64,000 nucleotides of DNA from Lethocerus indicus (Eukaryota > Arthropoda > Insecta > Hemiptera > Belostomatidae). Positions within the stretch are counted from its first letter, which is position 1. Each line of letters begins with the position of its first letter. A model generated the notes under the pieces. The model did not search any database. It was given only the letters and a program-made list of their open reading frames with translations, and was not told the DNA's origin. Positions 1-11,342 of the stretch are shown piece after piece. Location of the stretch: NCBI GenBank assembly GCA_019843655.1, contig JACDQD010000009.1:25551580-25615579 (forward strand), given 5' to 3'. Both the position numbers and the translations under genes were made by a program.

Positions 1-51
1 TTTCAATTACCGGTCTGTAATAGACTGAAGTTGAACATCAGAATATCTTAG

Positions 52-171
52 AGAGAGGACCGTATTTTTATGCCCTTTGAAAGGGACATCGACATTGATG
101 ATCTCAGTGGGGCAAAATCGGTCCGTATTTCTATTATATCTCTATTATTATTACAGACCTGTATAATATAA
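52..171 (+). CDS. Candidate terminal exon, unrecognised
   Basis: An open frame follows directly after an AG that could be a splice acceptor (the TAG at 49-51 closes the frame upstream). It runs 39 codons to TAA at 169-171, with an internal ATG at 70. The stretch after the Met is acidic and protein-like (MPFERDIDIDDLSGAKSVR), followed by a hydrophobic tail. The pyrimidine tract before the AG is weak and the window edge removes upstream context. I do not recognise the product. It could be chance in AT-rich DNA. Confidence 0.22.
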   Translation, partial: REDRIFMPFERDIDIDDLSGAKSVRISIISLLLLQTCII

Positions 172-234
172 TCGACTGTATACACTTAATTCTACTGAAA
201 ATGAAGGGAACCGCAAACAAAAAAATCGGTTCGT

Positions 235-460
235 AACGCCCTCAAGCCGCCGTCTGGCGCAAAATTTTCCGGTTTTTATCGTCTATTTTCCCAACAATAT
301 TGTCGAATATTGACGATCAATATACGACAATATTTAAATATATAAATATATATATTGTAAGGCCGATAGGCCGGTTAGGCGTTTTATCATTTGTATTCGA
401 AGAAATAAAACTTGTTTTTTACCTGTTGTCCTAAAGTAAATACGTAACATAAATATGACT
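235..460. repeat. Dispersed repeat family B, copy 1
   Basis: The blocks CCGGTTTTTAT, AACAATATTGT, ACGATCAAT and AAGAAATAAAAC occur here and again in the same order at 53185-53440. In the second copy a long TA tract sits where this copy has ATATATAAATATATATATTG. A piece of the start (GCCGTCTNGCG through TTTTTATCGTCTAT) also recurs at 1383-1420. Origin unknown. Confidence 0.5.
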
Positions 461-1412
461 TTGAGTTTCGGTATTTCCGCTACAATATTGGAAATTTACA
501 TAATTTACCGGAAAAAAATATATCTTTTTTCTTAAAACCGACATTATCAATTGGGGCGCCGTCCCGTTGTCATCAATTGTGATTACATTTTTTTTAAAAA
601 GAGGGGCCGCTTAATATCGCTAAATAGAGTATCTTTGAACGGACAAAAAAAACATCCAGCGGATAATTTATTAATTTATTTTATAAATTTTTTTTTTTGT
701 AAACGAAAAGACGGCTTCGTCGAAAAAATCGACGGCGGAGACGGCTTACAATTTTAATTATTTATTGACAATTTTATCGGCTGAAACGGAAATCTTTTAT
801 TGCGATATCGCGATAACAATTGTAATAATAAATTAGTAATAAAAACTGTTCAACTGTGCGTTTTTTTTTTATGGGAATCCGGGCGTAAAAATTCCTCCGG
901 GCCGTGCGATTTTCCAACAGTGTTTTTTCGAAAAGAAACACTAAACTGTGGATATTTGTTATTGGATAGCATTAAAAAAAAAAATAGCATATTTCACTCT
1001 TACAATGCGGCCCTTTTGCCCTCGGGTCTTGAGATAATTTTAAGTTGAAAAAAATAAATAAGATCTCATCGGAATTATGGAATAATAATAATAGTTTTGT
1101 GGGTCCAAAATTCTTGGATTTGGGAAAAATTCTTGAGGGATTATTGAAGGGGGGGGTAAGAAAATTTATACTAAAATATACTATAGTATACAACGCACTG
1201 TTCTACACGTAGACTATAAGGTTTCTATAAGGGTTTTTCATCGGTAATTCTAGTATAAACTATATATTTGAAGAATTCGTTCTCGCCATGCTGGATATCA
1301 TCCGGGTATTCTGGAAATACATTAAAGTTTAGTTTATTTGTATTCTTCGAGCAAATATAATATTTGTTGCATAGATATTCCGCCGTCTAGCGACGAAATT
1401 TTCGTGTTTTTA
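461..1412. other. Low-copy AT-rich DNA, no gene seen
   Basis: Homopolymer-rich sequence with only short open frames that lack splice context or resemblance to known proteins. A fragment of family B lies at 1325-1412. I see nothing else. Confidence 0.6.
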
Positions 1413-1697
1413 TCGTCTATCGCTAGACCGGTTTTACGGGCCGCTCGCCATCTTCAGTAGCGCCCCGTGTTACTACTGTCACTGTTGTTAGCACTTTGTA
1501 TGTTTTTCGGCCATCCTCACTGCACTGCCCACTCTGTCACTTTCACATGTACTGTCAATTATAAAACATCCAAAGTGCCAGTAACAGTGACAGTAGTAAC
1601 ACAGGGCGCTACTGAAGATGGCGAGCGGCCGCAAAACCGGTCTGGCAAAAGACCGAAACGTCAGCGAGAGAGAGGAGGAGACAGAGAAACATCACAG
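1413..1697. mobile_element. Family A foldback element, compact palindrome
   Basis: Two inverted arms meet near 1555. The left arm carries the hairpin half TAGACCGG, GCCGCTCGCCATCTTCAGTA and ACTTTCACATGTACTGT. The right arm repeats these as the reverse complement and ends GACAGAGAAACATCACAG. The distal left terminus is missing or replaced by family B sequence. A 78-codon frame through it is an artefact of the repeat. Confidence 0.75.
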
Positions 1698-2542
1698 TAT
1701 TGAATATATATCTGTTGAAGTTGAATGATTGAAAATTGATTTTATATAATACATTTCGATGTAAATACAGTTTCGTACACAACTCAACTTTCCCTTATCT
1801 CAACCCCTATCTACGCCCCGAAGCAGATTCAATCGGCGACGCTTTACCGATTTTTCGACACACTGATAAATAATTATTTAATTTATATCGCCGTATTATT
1901 ATTATTATTAAGCCCCTATTGAATAAAAACGACGCCAGTTTATAGTTTTTCAATTTTCCGTTAAACGATAAGATTATTTGAAACTTTTTCTTGTCAATCT
2001 GATTGGGATCATTTTATTTCGTATCGGCTCGAGCATTTTTTCGCTATACATCGAATAATTCAATTTTTTTGTTATAATATTATTAAATTATTGTTTTAAA
2101 TCAAACCGCCGATTGAACACTGGAGAGAATGACTCTCTTCACTGTTCCGATTGTTCAATATGAAAAAAAAACCAACAAACATTTCTTATATCTACTGATA
2201 ACTGTAAAATTCGTAACAGTTTACTGTACGAGGAATAGAACAAATTTTATCTATCTAAAAATCCTTCCACGACCAAAAAAATTGTCTACGTTAAAACACG
2301 ATTTGTGGTTTTATGGGGGTTGAGGGTTGGTTTCGACAGTGGGGGGGGGAAACAACAATTATTCCCCAAATTTACGATGTACGATGAAAAAATTTTCGGT
2401 TAATAATAACGTTTGAGTTGTAATATCGTAATTCGTGTTTACATCAGGTTTGAGCTTAATTTCGTAACGCCCTCGGTCGTAATATAAATCGTCGTCAGAA
2501 ATATCGTTACTTACTGCAATACCTATTTACGTTTTTCTACCT

Positions 2543-2544
<2 letters not shown>
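1698..2544. other. Low-copy AT-rich DNA, no gene seen
   Basis: AT-rich sequence with a short ATT run near 1892-1910 and a G-run at 2341-2349. No coding or structural signal that I can support. Confidence 0.6.

Positions 2545-2574
<30 letters not shown>
2545..2574. repeat. (TA)n microsatellite
   Basis: Fifteen uninterrupted TA units ending exactly at the terminus of the mariner-derived element that begins CAGAGTGGTCC. Confidence 0.95.
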
Positions 2575-2578
<4 letters not shown>

Positions 2579-3096
2579 GTGGTCCAAAAAAATGTATCCA
2601 CCCTTTAACAGTCCATAACTTGGAAACTAATTGACGGAATTGTCTCTCATTTTTGGTGAAAGTGTAGCTTAAAGTCCAACTTAAAGATATATAACACTGT
2701 AGGTGTTCGAAATGGTCACCATTAACATCCACACGACAGAAACGATGCCGCCCAACTGCACAACGTGTTCAGTCGGATATTTGCACGTGTTGGATGGATT
2801 CTCGAAGTTCATCCAATGTCCAATTTGTGATTTTGTGTCCTTTAAGTGTCCTCCCCCCCCTCCCCGACAGGTCCAGAGGGGTTAAGTCTTAAGATACTCT
2901 ACAGCGCCACCTCTACGGCCTCCACTATCCATCCTTCCCGGTAGAGTTTCGTCGAGATAAGCCCATATAACGGTTGTAGGGCGCGATTGCCGGCACTAGA
3001 AACTATAACACTACCAAATATGAGACAAGTCCGTCAATTAGTTTGCAAGTTATGGACTTGCGAGACGGGTGGACATTTTTTTTTTTTGGACACCTG
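2575..3096 (-). mobile_element. Internally deleted Tc1/mariner derivative
   Basis: The left end reads CAGAGTGGTCCAAAAAAATG and the right end is its imperfect inverse (GGACATTTTT...GGACACCTG). The inner TIR has a matching pair, TCAATTAGTTTGCAAGTTAT against ATAACTTGGAAACTAATTGA. On the minus strand near 2700-2830 a decayed transposase C-terminus is legible: LDELRESIQHVQIS, then an in-frame TGA, then RCAVGRHRFCRVDVNGDHFE. This matches the R...C...GxHFEHL ending usual in mariner-like transposases. At 522 bp it is far shorter than an autonomous element (about 1.3 kb), so it is non-autonomous. Confidence 0.8.
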
Positions 3097-3953
3097 CTTA
3101 AAATTAGCCAAGGGCTATCCGGTGTCTAGGTGAAGGCTCTAGGAAAGGGCTCCTACGGTGGCGGGGGAGTATGACAATAGGGTTGGCAGTGTTAGGGGAT
3201 GAGGGTTGTTGGGCGGGCGGGGTGGTGGGTGGGAGCTTCCTCCTCAAATTATCTAATGGGTTCGCCCCCTCCACCCCTCCAGACCCGCGAGAAGATTCAA
3301 TCTCCAGTATGAAACGAATGGGGAAAGTGACAAAAAAAAAAAGAGAAAAAAAGAAAAAGAATCAGAAGTAGAAGAAGAAGAAGAAGCGGAAGAGTGGAGA
3401 ACAATTCCGGCCCTGAGGCGCCCACCTTCATTGTATGCAAGTTCATTACTTAGAAGTCGCATAAAATACTTATGAGAGGGATGACAGTGAGATATCGCCG
3501 GCCCGACACAAAGCCAACCCCCGCCACCCCAGCCGCCACCCCTAAACCCTCTCATCAAAGATAGATTCGGATGTTATATAACAGAAATGTACCGGAGATT
3601 CATTACAACGGAATACATTCCGTCGCCGTACATCAAAGACAGCTGTCTCGGACGACATTTTATTCAATTTGTCTCTCGCATTGACTCTGAATTGAGTTTC
3701 AGTACTCTCACTCACACACTAAGTAGGATTTCCGTTTTTGCATTAACGGATTGAGAGCGCTCAGAAATTATTGTTGTTATTATTATTATTGAAAGCGTCC
3801 AAAGTACTTGTTAATATCGAGTTTTCGTACCGTTTTCGTACTATCGGCATAACCGGTACGGTACAGCGGAACACGATACCGGTTTCCTGTTGAAGGGGGT
3901 TGGACCGGGGTGTGGAAACACAATTTTCTCGGTATTTCTCCTTCCAGGGGAAA

Positions 3954-3956
<3 letters not shown>
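3097..3956. other. Low-copy DNA with GC-rich patch, no gene seen
   Basis: GC-rich patches at about 3140-3300 and 3480-3550 carry overlapping open frames on both strands (101 codons on minus), driven by G and C runs. A purine-rich AGA/GAA stretch lies at about 3330-3392. No convincing splice or protein signal. Confidence 0.5.

Positions 3957-4006
<50 letters not shown>
3957..4006. repeat. (TA)n microsatellite
   Basis: Fifty bases of pure TA repeat. Confidence 0.95.
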
Positions 4007-4009
<3 letters not shown>

Positions 4010-5042
4010 TGTATCGTTTACGTACTGTGTATAGCGTATAAACTACACACTGAAACGCTATAAATTCGCGTTAGTTGTGAGGCTAGTGATAGAGGGTAGT
4101 GGGGCAGGTCGAAATTGAAATTTCCGCTCAAACTACCGCCCTTAAATTCATCCGTATAACGACGAGAAAACAATTTTGAAAATGTCGAATACAAAACACC
4201 GATTTATAAACTGTCCGTAGCAACCGGAAATAATTCAACAATTTTCAACGAATCGCAGAAATCTACCGATATTCGGTTGGCAATTGGAGTAATTCGGATT
4301 TCACCCCCCCCCAAAAAAAAAAAAAAAAATCGCGCGCAGATAAGCCCCCAAAAGTTTGACGGTTTTGAAAACACTTACAAGAGACAATTCAGGACTTTTA
4401 ACGCTTCAACACCGTCGGAAAGGACCAAATTAATTAACGTCCGGAAGACTCTTATTTGTGTACTTAAATAGTCGATTTTATTCCGTTTTTCTGGTAGCGT
4501 GACAGGCGGCCACTGTCGTTTCAGTAACGCTATAATTATGTAGGGTTTATAAAATTTTTTTAAATAAAATGCAAGGTAAACACCTTACCTTACATCCGAG
4601 TTGATATCGGATATCGGTTTGGGGAGGGTTGTTTTTTTTTTTTGTCAGGCCTTTCGGGTGTTGTTTTCGTCGTATCCGCAGTACAATGGGAATGTTGTTG
4701 TACGTTGTGTACGTTCTCGTGTGTGTTGTGTTTAAGTGACAACGGTCGTGAATGGGGCCCGTCGCTCAACGGACAAAACGCCGCCAACGAAAAGCGGCCC
4801 CCCCCCGCCCCCATTAATTGACCTCTATCTATGTCTAAATGCCTCTTCTGCTTGCCAAAACAAACCCGAATACAATAAACTATAGTAGACGGGCCTGCGC
4901 GTACACTGCGGGCAGGCAGGCAGGCAGGACGCGTGTCCCCGAGCCCCGTAATAAATTCCGCCCCCAACCGATAATAATCCATAAATCTCTATTGAAAATT
5001 ATAACTGGAATCTGTAATTTCAACCCTCAAAATTTCGAATTA
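4007..5042. other. Low-copy DNA with a GC-rich patch
   Basis: AT-rich until about 4600, then a CpG-containing patch (4740-4960) with a (GGCA)n run at 4911-4928. On the minus strand a 130-codon frame (4590-4982) ends beside AAGGTAAGG, which looks like a splice donor. However, CTTAC is locally repeated and the frame contains poly-A-encoded lysines, so I do not call it a gene. Confidence 0.4.
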
Positions 5043-5123
5043 GAACAATTTTCAGATATTCGAAACTCTAATTGATCGCAACGAGGGGTTGTTGGCCGTC
5101 TTCGGCTAATCGGAAGAGTAAAA
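5043..5123 (+). repeat. Direct repeat flanking a family A half element, left copy
   Basis: About 81 bp starting GAACAATTTTCAGATATTCG and ending CGGAAGAGTAAAA. It recurs in the same orientation at 5362-5443 with a diverged middle. The pair exactly brackets the family A half element. Confidence 0.9.
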
Positions 5124-5361
5124 GTAATTTAATATCACTGTGTGTGTGTGTGGTCTGCGAGGGGTTGTGGAATACTACCCCTCGTTGGTTCGTGATGTTT
5201 CTGTCTCCTCTCGCTGCCGGTTCGGTCTTTTGCTAGACCGGTTTGTCGGCCGCTCGCCATCTTCAGTAGCGCCCTGTGTTACTGTCACTGTCAGCACTTT
5301 GGATGTTTTTCGGGCATCCTCACTGCCCACCACTGTCACTTTGACACGTACTGAAAATGAG
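5124..5361 (+). mobile_element. Family A solo long-end arm
   Basis: Starts with the long terminus TTTAATATCACTG(TG)n, then TGGTCTGCGAGGGGTTGTGG, GGTTCGTGATGTTTCTGTC, the hairpin CGGTCTTTTGCTAGACCG, GCTCGCCATCTTCAGTAGCG, and ends near CACACGTACTG. The inverted second arm is absent, so this is half an element. It sits between two 80-bp direct repeats. Confidence 0.8.
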
Positions 5362-5443
5362 GAACAATTTTCAGATATTCGAAACTCTAATTGATCGCAA
5401 CGAGGGGTGGTTTTTGCGTCGACGGCGAATCGGAAGAGTAAAA
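5362..5443 (+). repeat. Direct repeat flanking a family A half element, right copy
   Basis: Second copy of the 5043-5123 sequence. It is nearly identical over the first 47 bases, diverges in the middle (TGGTTTTTGCGTCGACGG), then matches again through AATCGGAAGAGTAAAA. Confidence 0.9.
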
Positions 5444-5984
5444 TTAAAATAATAACAGTTCTGTCGACTGATTTCTGCCCAATAGCACTAGTTACAGAAG
5501 TAACGAGCCTAATATAGCTCAAAATTACACAAAAAAAAAAAAAAAATTACCGACAACTCAACAATATACTTTCAATACAAAACCTCGTGAATGTATCAAT
5601 AAATTGTCTACACATTTATTACACTTCTGGGAATCCCTCAAAAAAATATATATATATAATAGCGATGTAGTGAATAATTTCTGTTGGTTATTTTCCTCTA
5701 AATATTTTTTTTTTATCCGTATTTTTATCCTTTCACATGTGCTTCATGCCGCTAAGCGCGTTCCTCAAGAAGCGCGAAATATTGAATATTTTACCCGTGA
5801 GTTTCGAGTATGCGCGTAACAAGTTTTCGTTATTTTGAAACTATGCATTCGCGCAATACGGACACAGTGTTAGAAAAATTGAAATAAAATGCATTTAGAT
5901 GCGTCTGAAATTACGCGGTACATATCTATATTTTACATCTTACATACAGGGATGAAACATAAGTGTCCTACGTACATCACATTA
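5444..5984. other. Low-copy AT-rich DNA, no gene seen
   Basis: AT-rich sequence with poly-A near 5530 and short homopolymers. Nothing supportable. Confidence 0.6.
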
Positions 5985-7030
5985 ATTCGTCGATTTTTCA
6001 CCAAATGACCAGCATTTTGGATGATTTGCGCGGCCAGAACTGCATTTTCTACCAATTTTTGTGAATCAAATAACATTTTAGGACATTTTTTTTGCATTCA
6101 GTAGTTGGAAATCGCATTTTAGAAGTTTTTTTTTTTTGGCGATCCGAACTGCTTTTTCGACCAGTTTTTGAATTTGAAACCTCTGAAACCTCTGTCGTGC
6201 GGTCGGAACAACATTTTTGCCGTCAAAACTGAGTTTTCGACCCGTTTTTCGGCGTTTGAAATCGCATTTCAGGGGCCCTTTTCTGCATTCTGAACTCCTT
6301 TTTTTGTCGGTTTCTGTGTTTGAAATCGCATTTTAGAAGCTTTTTTTTGTGATCCGAACTGCTTTTTCGACCGGTTTTTGAATTTGAAACCTCTGAAACC
6401 TCTGTCGTGCGGTCGGAACAACATTTTTGCCGTCAAAACTGAGTTTTCGACCCGTTTTTCGGCGTTTGAAATCGCATTTCAGGGGCCCTTTTCTGCATTC
6501 TGAACTCCTTTTTTTGTCGGTTTCTGTGTTTGAAATCGCATTTCAGGCCCTTTTCCGCATTCAGAACTCCTTTTTTTGTCGGTTTCTGTGTTTGAAATCG
6601 CATTTCAAACCCTCATATGAACAGTCAGAACTACATTTTCGATACGCTTTCTTGCGTCGGAAATCGCATTTTAGACACGCTTTTTTGCCGTCAAAACTGT
6701 CGCTATGGACCAGGTTTTTTGTCGCGTTGAAATTTCATTTTAGATCCTTTTCGGCGATAAAAATTTCGGCAGTTTTCGTCACTGAAATCGCATTTTAGAT
6801 CCTCCTATAAACGGTATAAACTGTTTTTCGATTTTTTCAACTTTCCTTTACACGGCAAGCCTAACTTACTTTGAGACCAATGAAAACCGAATACGGGAGA
6901 ATCGGGCAACAGTTTTGAAATTTCATAACTGAGGTTTCAACCCGTTTTTCGCGTTGGAAATTGTATTTTAGGACTCTTTTTTAAAGTAAAAACTGATTTA
7001 TTGAGATTTATTGGCGATGGAAATAGCGTA
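5985..7030. repeat. Array 1, part a: irregular tandem repeats with a 210-bp duplication
   Basis: Diverged units built from GAAATCGCATTT, TTTCGACCCGTTTTT and TCAAAACTGAGTTTTC modules spaced tens of bases apart. A block of about 210 bp starting GATCCGAACTGCTTTTTCGACC occurs at 6141 and again at 6351. The 123-codon plus frame at 6427-6798 (repeating LKSHFR-like peptides) simply translates the repeat. Confidence 0.85.
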
Positions 7031-8060
7031 TAGATCTTTTTCCGGTCAAAACTGAATTTAAGGACCCGTTTTCGGTATTTGAAATCGCGTTGTAGACCCA
7101 TTTATACAGTGAAAACTGATTTTTCAACCCGTTTTTTGCTTTGGAAATTGTATTCTAGACCTTTTTTACAGTAAAAACTGATTTATTGGGACTTAAGGAC
7201 GTTTTGGCGTTGTAGACCCATTTTTACAGTGAAAACTGATTTTTCAACCCGTTTTTTGCGTTGGAAATTGTATTTTAGACCCTTTTTTTTACAGTAAAAC
7301 TGATTTATTGGCGATGGAAATAGCGTATAGACCTTTTTCCGGTCAAAACTGAATTTAAGGACCCGTTTTGGCATTTGAAATCGCGTTGTAGACCCATTTA
7401 TACAGTGAAAACTGATTTTTCAACCCGTTTTTTGCTTTGGAAATTGTATTTTAGACCCTTTTTTTACAGTAAAAACTGATTAATTGGCGATGGAAATAGC
7501 GTATAGATCTTTTTCCGGTCAAAACTGAATTTAAGGACCCGTTTTGGCATTTGAAATCGCGTTGTAGACCCATTTATACAGTGAAAACTGATTTTTCAAC
7601 CCGTTTTTTGCGTTGGAAATTGTATTTTAGACCCTTTTTTTTACAGTAAAAACTGATTTATTGGCGATGGAAATAGCGTATAGATCTTTTTCCGGTCAAA
7701 ACTGAATTTAAGGACCCGTTTTGGCATTTGAAATCGCGTTGTAGACCCATTTATACAGTGAAAACTGATTTTTCAACCCGTTTTTTGCGTTGGAAATTGT
7801 ATTTTAGACCCTTTTTTTTACAGTAAAAACTGATTTATTGAGACTTATTGGCGATGGAAATAGCGTATAGATCTTTTTCCGGTCAAAACTGAATTTAAGG
7901 ACCCGTTTTTGGCATTTGAAATCGCGTTGTAGACCCATTTTTACAGTGAAAACTGATTTTTCAACCCGTTTTTTGCGTTGGAAATTGTATTTTAGACCCT
8001 TTTTTTTACAGTAAAAACTGATTTTTCAACCCGTTTATTGGCGATATACACCTTTTTCCG
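7031..8060. repeat. Array 1, part b: higher-order repeat of about 177 bp
   Basis: The start word TAGAYCTTTTTCCGGTCAAA occurs at 7031, 7328, 7504, 7681 and 7868, so adjacent complete units are 176-187 bp apart. Each unit contains GGACCCGTTTTGGCATTTGA, GTTGTAGACCCATTTATACA, TTTTTCAACCCG and TGGCGATGGAAATAGCGTAT. Internal submodules show it arose from the same basic elements as part a. Confidence 0.9.
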
Positions 8061-9420
8061 TTCAAAACGGAGTTTTCATTCCGTTTTTTTGCGTTTGAAA
8101 TCGTATTTCAGACCCTTTCTTGCGGTAAAACATTTCGACCCGTATTTCGGCGCTGGAAATCGCGTCTGAGAAGTTTTTTCCGGTCAAAACTGAATTTAAG
8201 GACCCGTTTTTGGTATTTGAAATAGCGTTGTAGACCCATTTATAGAGTGAAAACTGATATCAACCCGTTTCCGGTCAAAACCGAGTTTTCAATCCGTTTT
8301 TCCGCGTTAGAAAAACAGTTTTGTACCCATTTTCGGCGTTTTAGACATCGCATTTCCAGAACCTTTTCCCGTTTTCGGCGTTTTAGACATCGCATTTCAG
8401 AACCTTTCTTTTAACTGCTTTTCGACCCGTTTTTCCGCGTTGGAAATCGCCTTTACTCCGGGTAAAACAGTTTCTTACCCGTTTTCGGCGTTTTAGACAT
8501 CGCATTTCAGAACCTTTCTTTTCGGTTTTAACTGCTTTTTCTACCAGTTTTTCCGCGTTGGAAATCGCATTTCAGAAACTTTACTCCGGGCAAAACAGTT
8601 TTTACCCGTTTTCGGCGTTTTAGACATCGCATTTCAGAACCTTTCTTTTCGATTTTAACTGCTTTTTCGACCCGTTTTTCCGCGTTGGAAATCGCATTTC
8701 AGAAACTTTACTCCGGGTAAAACCTTTTTACCCGTTTTCGGCATTTTAGACATCGCATTTCAGAACCTTTCTTTTCGGTTTTAACTGCTTTTTCGACCCG
8801 TTTTTCCGCGTTGGAAATCGCATTTCAGAAACTTTACTCCGGGCAAAACAGTTTCTTACCCGTTTTCGGCGTTTTAGACATCGCATTTCAGAACCTTTCT
8901 TTTCGGTTTTAACTGCTTTTTCGACCCGTTTTTCCGCGTTGGAAATCGCATTTCAGAAACTTTACTCCGGGTAAAACCTTTTTACCCGTTTTCGGCATTT
9001 TAGACATCGCATTTCAAAACCTTTCTTTTCGGTTTAACTGCTTTTTTCTACCAGTTTTCGCGTTGGAAATCGCATTTCAGAAACTTTACTCCGAGTAAAA
9101 CCTTTTTACCCGTTTTCGGCATTTTAGACATCGCATTTCAGAACCTTTCTTTTCGATTTTAACTGCTTTTTCGACCCGTTTTTCCGCGTTGGAAATCGCC
9201 TTTACTCCGGGTAAAACAGTTTCTTACCCGTTTTCGGTGTTTTAGACATCGCATTTCAGAACCTTTCTTTTCGGTTCTAACCGCTTTTTCGACCCGGTTC
9301 GTGGAAATAACTGCTTTCCGGACCTGGTTTTTTCGTCGGTACGCGTTTTTCAACCCCTTTTTACGCGGTCTCAAGCGATTTTACCGCCCGTTTTTGTGTC
9401 GGAAATATAGCATATGTGGA
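8061..9420. repeat. Array 1, part c: higher-order repeat of about 125 bp
   Basis: From about 8340 the word TTTAGACATCGCATTTCAGA recurs roughly every 125-128 bases up to about 9240. It alternates with CGACCCGTTTTTCCGCGTTG and CTTTACTCCGGGTAAAAC. The 8061-8340 stretch is a transition with mixed units. The last 100 bases decay before unique sequence begins. Confidence 0.9.
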
Positions 9421-9951
9421 CGATATTTTGCCGAGTACGAAGAGGGACCGTTTACCATTTTTATTATCCGAGTAACTATTATACTTTTAACTCTCATTTT
9501 AACTGTAATTGGGCGGCAGATTCGTTGAAATCTGGTTACAATTAATAATTATTAAATATAGCTGCGATACTTCGGAAGAAATCCTCGGTGAGGCTACAAT
9601 ATACTGAAATGGAACTGGGGGCATTTTCGGAATAAAAGTCGAATAATCTAATCTATCGTAATACTTCGGACAGTATTGAGATAGAATAAATATCAGGATG
9701 GAATAATTATTAACCCTTTGGCGGCGAACAGCGCCTATACAGGCGCTCAATTTCTTTGGAGGGCACAAAATTCGAAAGTTTTTGATTTCGATGAAAATCC
9801 ACCGGGAATTAAAGCGAATATTGACTAATCTTTCGACTTTTCTTTTCCGAAAATATTGTCGAACAGATTGTAAGAGAGAGCGAGGCTTATTATACGGCGA
9901 AAACTGTAAGCACTAACTCGATTGATGGCGTGGAAAAATACAACGGTGCCC
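9421..9951. other. Unique block interrupting array 1
   Basis: About 530 bp unrelated to the flanking array, which resumes at about 9952 with ACAGTGAAAACTGATTTTTC. The block contains a piggyBac-like terminus at 9710. Open frames here are short and unrecognised. Confidence 0.7.
9710..9745 (+). mobile_element. piggyBac-like terminal sequence with hairpin
   Basis: TTAA (9710-9713) followed by CCCTTTGGCGGCGAACAGCG and a perfect hairpin GCGCC-TATACA-GGCGC. TTAA plus a CCC-starting terminus is the signature of piggyBac-superfamily ends. The same arrangement, including GGCGAACAGCGCC and a hairpin with another loop, appears inverted next to TTAA at 33206-33209. I do not see a matching second end for this copy. 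Confidence 0.5.
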
Positions 9952-10895
9952 GATACAGTGAAAACTGATTTTTCAACCCGTTTTTGCTTTGGAAATTGTA
10001 TTTTAGACCCTTTTTTACAGTAAAAACTGATTTTTCGACCCGTTTATCGGCGATATACACCTTTTTCCGTTCAAAACGGAGTTTTCAATCGGTTTTAGCG
10101 TTGGAAATCGTATTTCAGTCCCTTTCTTGGGGTAAAACTTTTCGAACCGTATTTTGGCTTATACAGTGAAAACTGATTTTCAACCCGTTTTTGCGTTGGA
10201 AATTGTATTTTAGACCCTTTTTTACAGTAAAAACTGATTTTCGAAACTGAATTTAAGGACCCGTTTTTGGCATTTGAAATCGCGTTGTAGACCCATTTAT
10301 ACAGTGAAAACTGATTTTTCAACCCGTTTTTTGCGTTGGAAATTGTATTTTAGACCCTTTTTTTACAGTAAAAACTGATTTATTGGCGATGGAAATAGCG
10401 TATAGACCTTTTTCCGGTCAAAACTGAATTTAAGGACCCGTTTCTGGCATTTGAAATCGCGTTGTAGACCCATTTATACAGTGAAAACTGATTTTTCAAC
10501 CCGTTTTTTGCGTTGGAAATTGTATTTTAGACCCTTTTTTTACAGTAAAAACTGATTTATTGGCGATGGAAATAGCGTATAGACCTTTTTCCGGTCAAAA
10601 CTGAATTTAAGGACCCGTTTTGGCATTTGAAATCGCGTTGTAGACCCATTTATACAGTGAAAACTGATTTTTCAACCCGTTTTTTGCGTTGGAAATTGTA
10701 TTTTAGACCCTTTTTTACAGAAAAACTGATTAATTGGCGATGGAAATAGCGTATAGACCTTTTTCCGGTCAAAACTGAATTTAAGGACCCGTTTCTGGCA
10801 TTTGAAATCGCGTTGTAGACCCATTTATACAGTGAAAACTGATTTTTCAACCCGTTTTTTGCGTTGGAAATTGTATTTTAGACCCTTTTTTTACC
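9952..10895. repeat. Array 1, part d: 177-bp higher-order repeat resumes
   Basis: Same unit as 7031-8060. The TAGACCTTTTTCCGGTCAAA word occurs at about 10401, 10580 and 10754, so the period is about 174-179. The first 250 bp are shuffled with partial units. It ends in a T-run at about 10893. Confidence 0.9.
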
Positions 10896-11030
10896 GAAAA
10901 TGTATCGATTTTTTCCTCTGTCGATAGAATATCGGTCGAGTTATTGCGAAAGGGAAAGTTTTCCACGAATAATTACAAAAGGCGGGTATAAATTTCTATT
11001 ACGAATGGTGCACTTTCGTGACAAATCTAG

Positions 11031-11342
11031 GTAGAGAAAATTCTTTTTCACCAGCACAATGTTCTCGGCCGAGCCGGAAAAAGGGTTGAGAATAGAATAA
11101 CGTCGTCTAAAGGGGCGTCGTTCAATTTTTGTCGAAAAATCGCCCGTTTCCAATGTCCAATTTGTGAATCGACGGCGGAATTTTCGAATCGTCTGACGCC
11201 TACAGGGTGGGGATTCAGGGGGTTGTTTATGCAAATCGGATACTCCTGGGGGGTTGGGGGGTGTATTTCTCGTTATTCGGACTGGGCCGAAATTAGCACG
11301 GGTTCATTTCCGCGCAACCCTCTAATGAGGGGGAACAAGTAA
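11031..11342 (+). CDS. Long open frame without ATG, possible exon
   Basis: 103 codons open from just after CTAG (possible acceptor, 11028-11030) to TAA at 11340-11342. The first 65 codons look protein-like and include RFQCPICESTAEFSNRLT, a CxxC pair. The rest is W/G-rich because of G runs. A 97-codon minus frame overlaps (10941-11234), so at least one is accidental. A 19-base word at about 11150 (TCCAATGTCCAATTTGTGA) is shared with the mariner remnant at about 2812, so part of this may be transposon-derived. Product unknown. Confidence 0.15.
   Translation, partial: VEKILFHQHNVLGRAGKRVENRITSSKGASFNFCRKIARFQCPICESTAEFSNRLTPTGWGFRGLFMQIGYSWGVGGCISRYSDWAEISTGSFPRNPLMRGNK

Noticed and set aside
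6427..6798. 123-codon frame with LKSHFR repeats
   Set aside because: It reads through array 1 units, with no start context and no reading-frame preservation between units.
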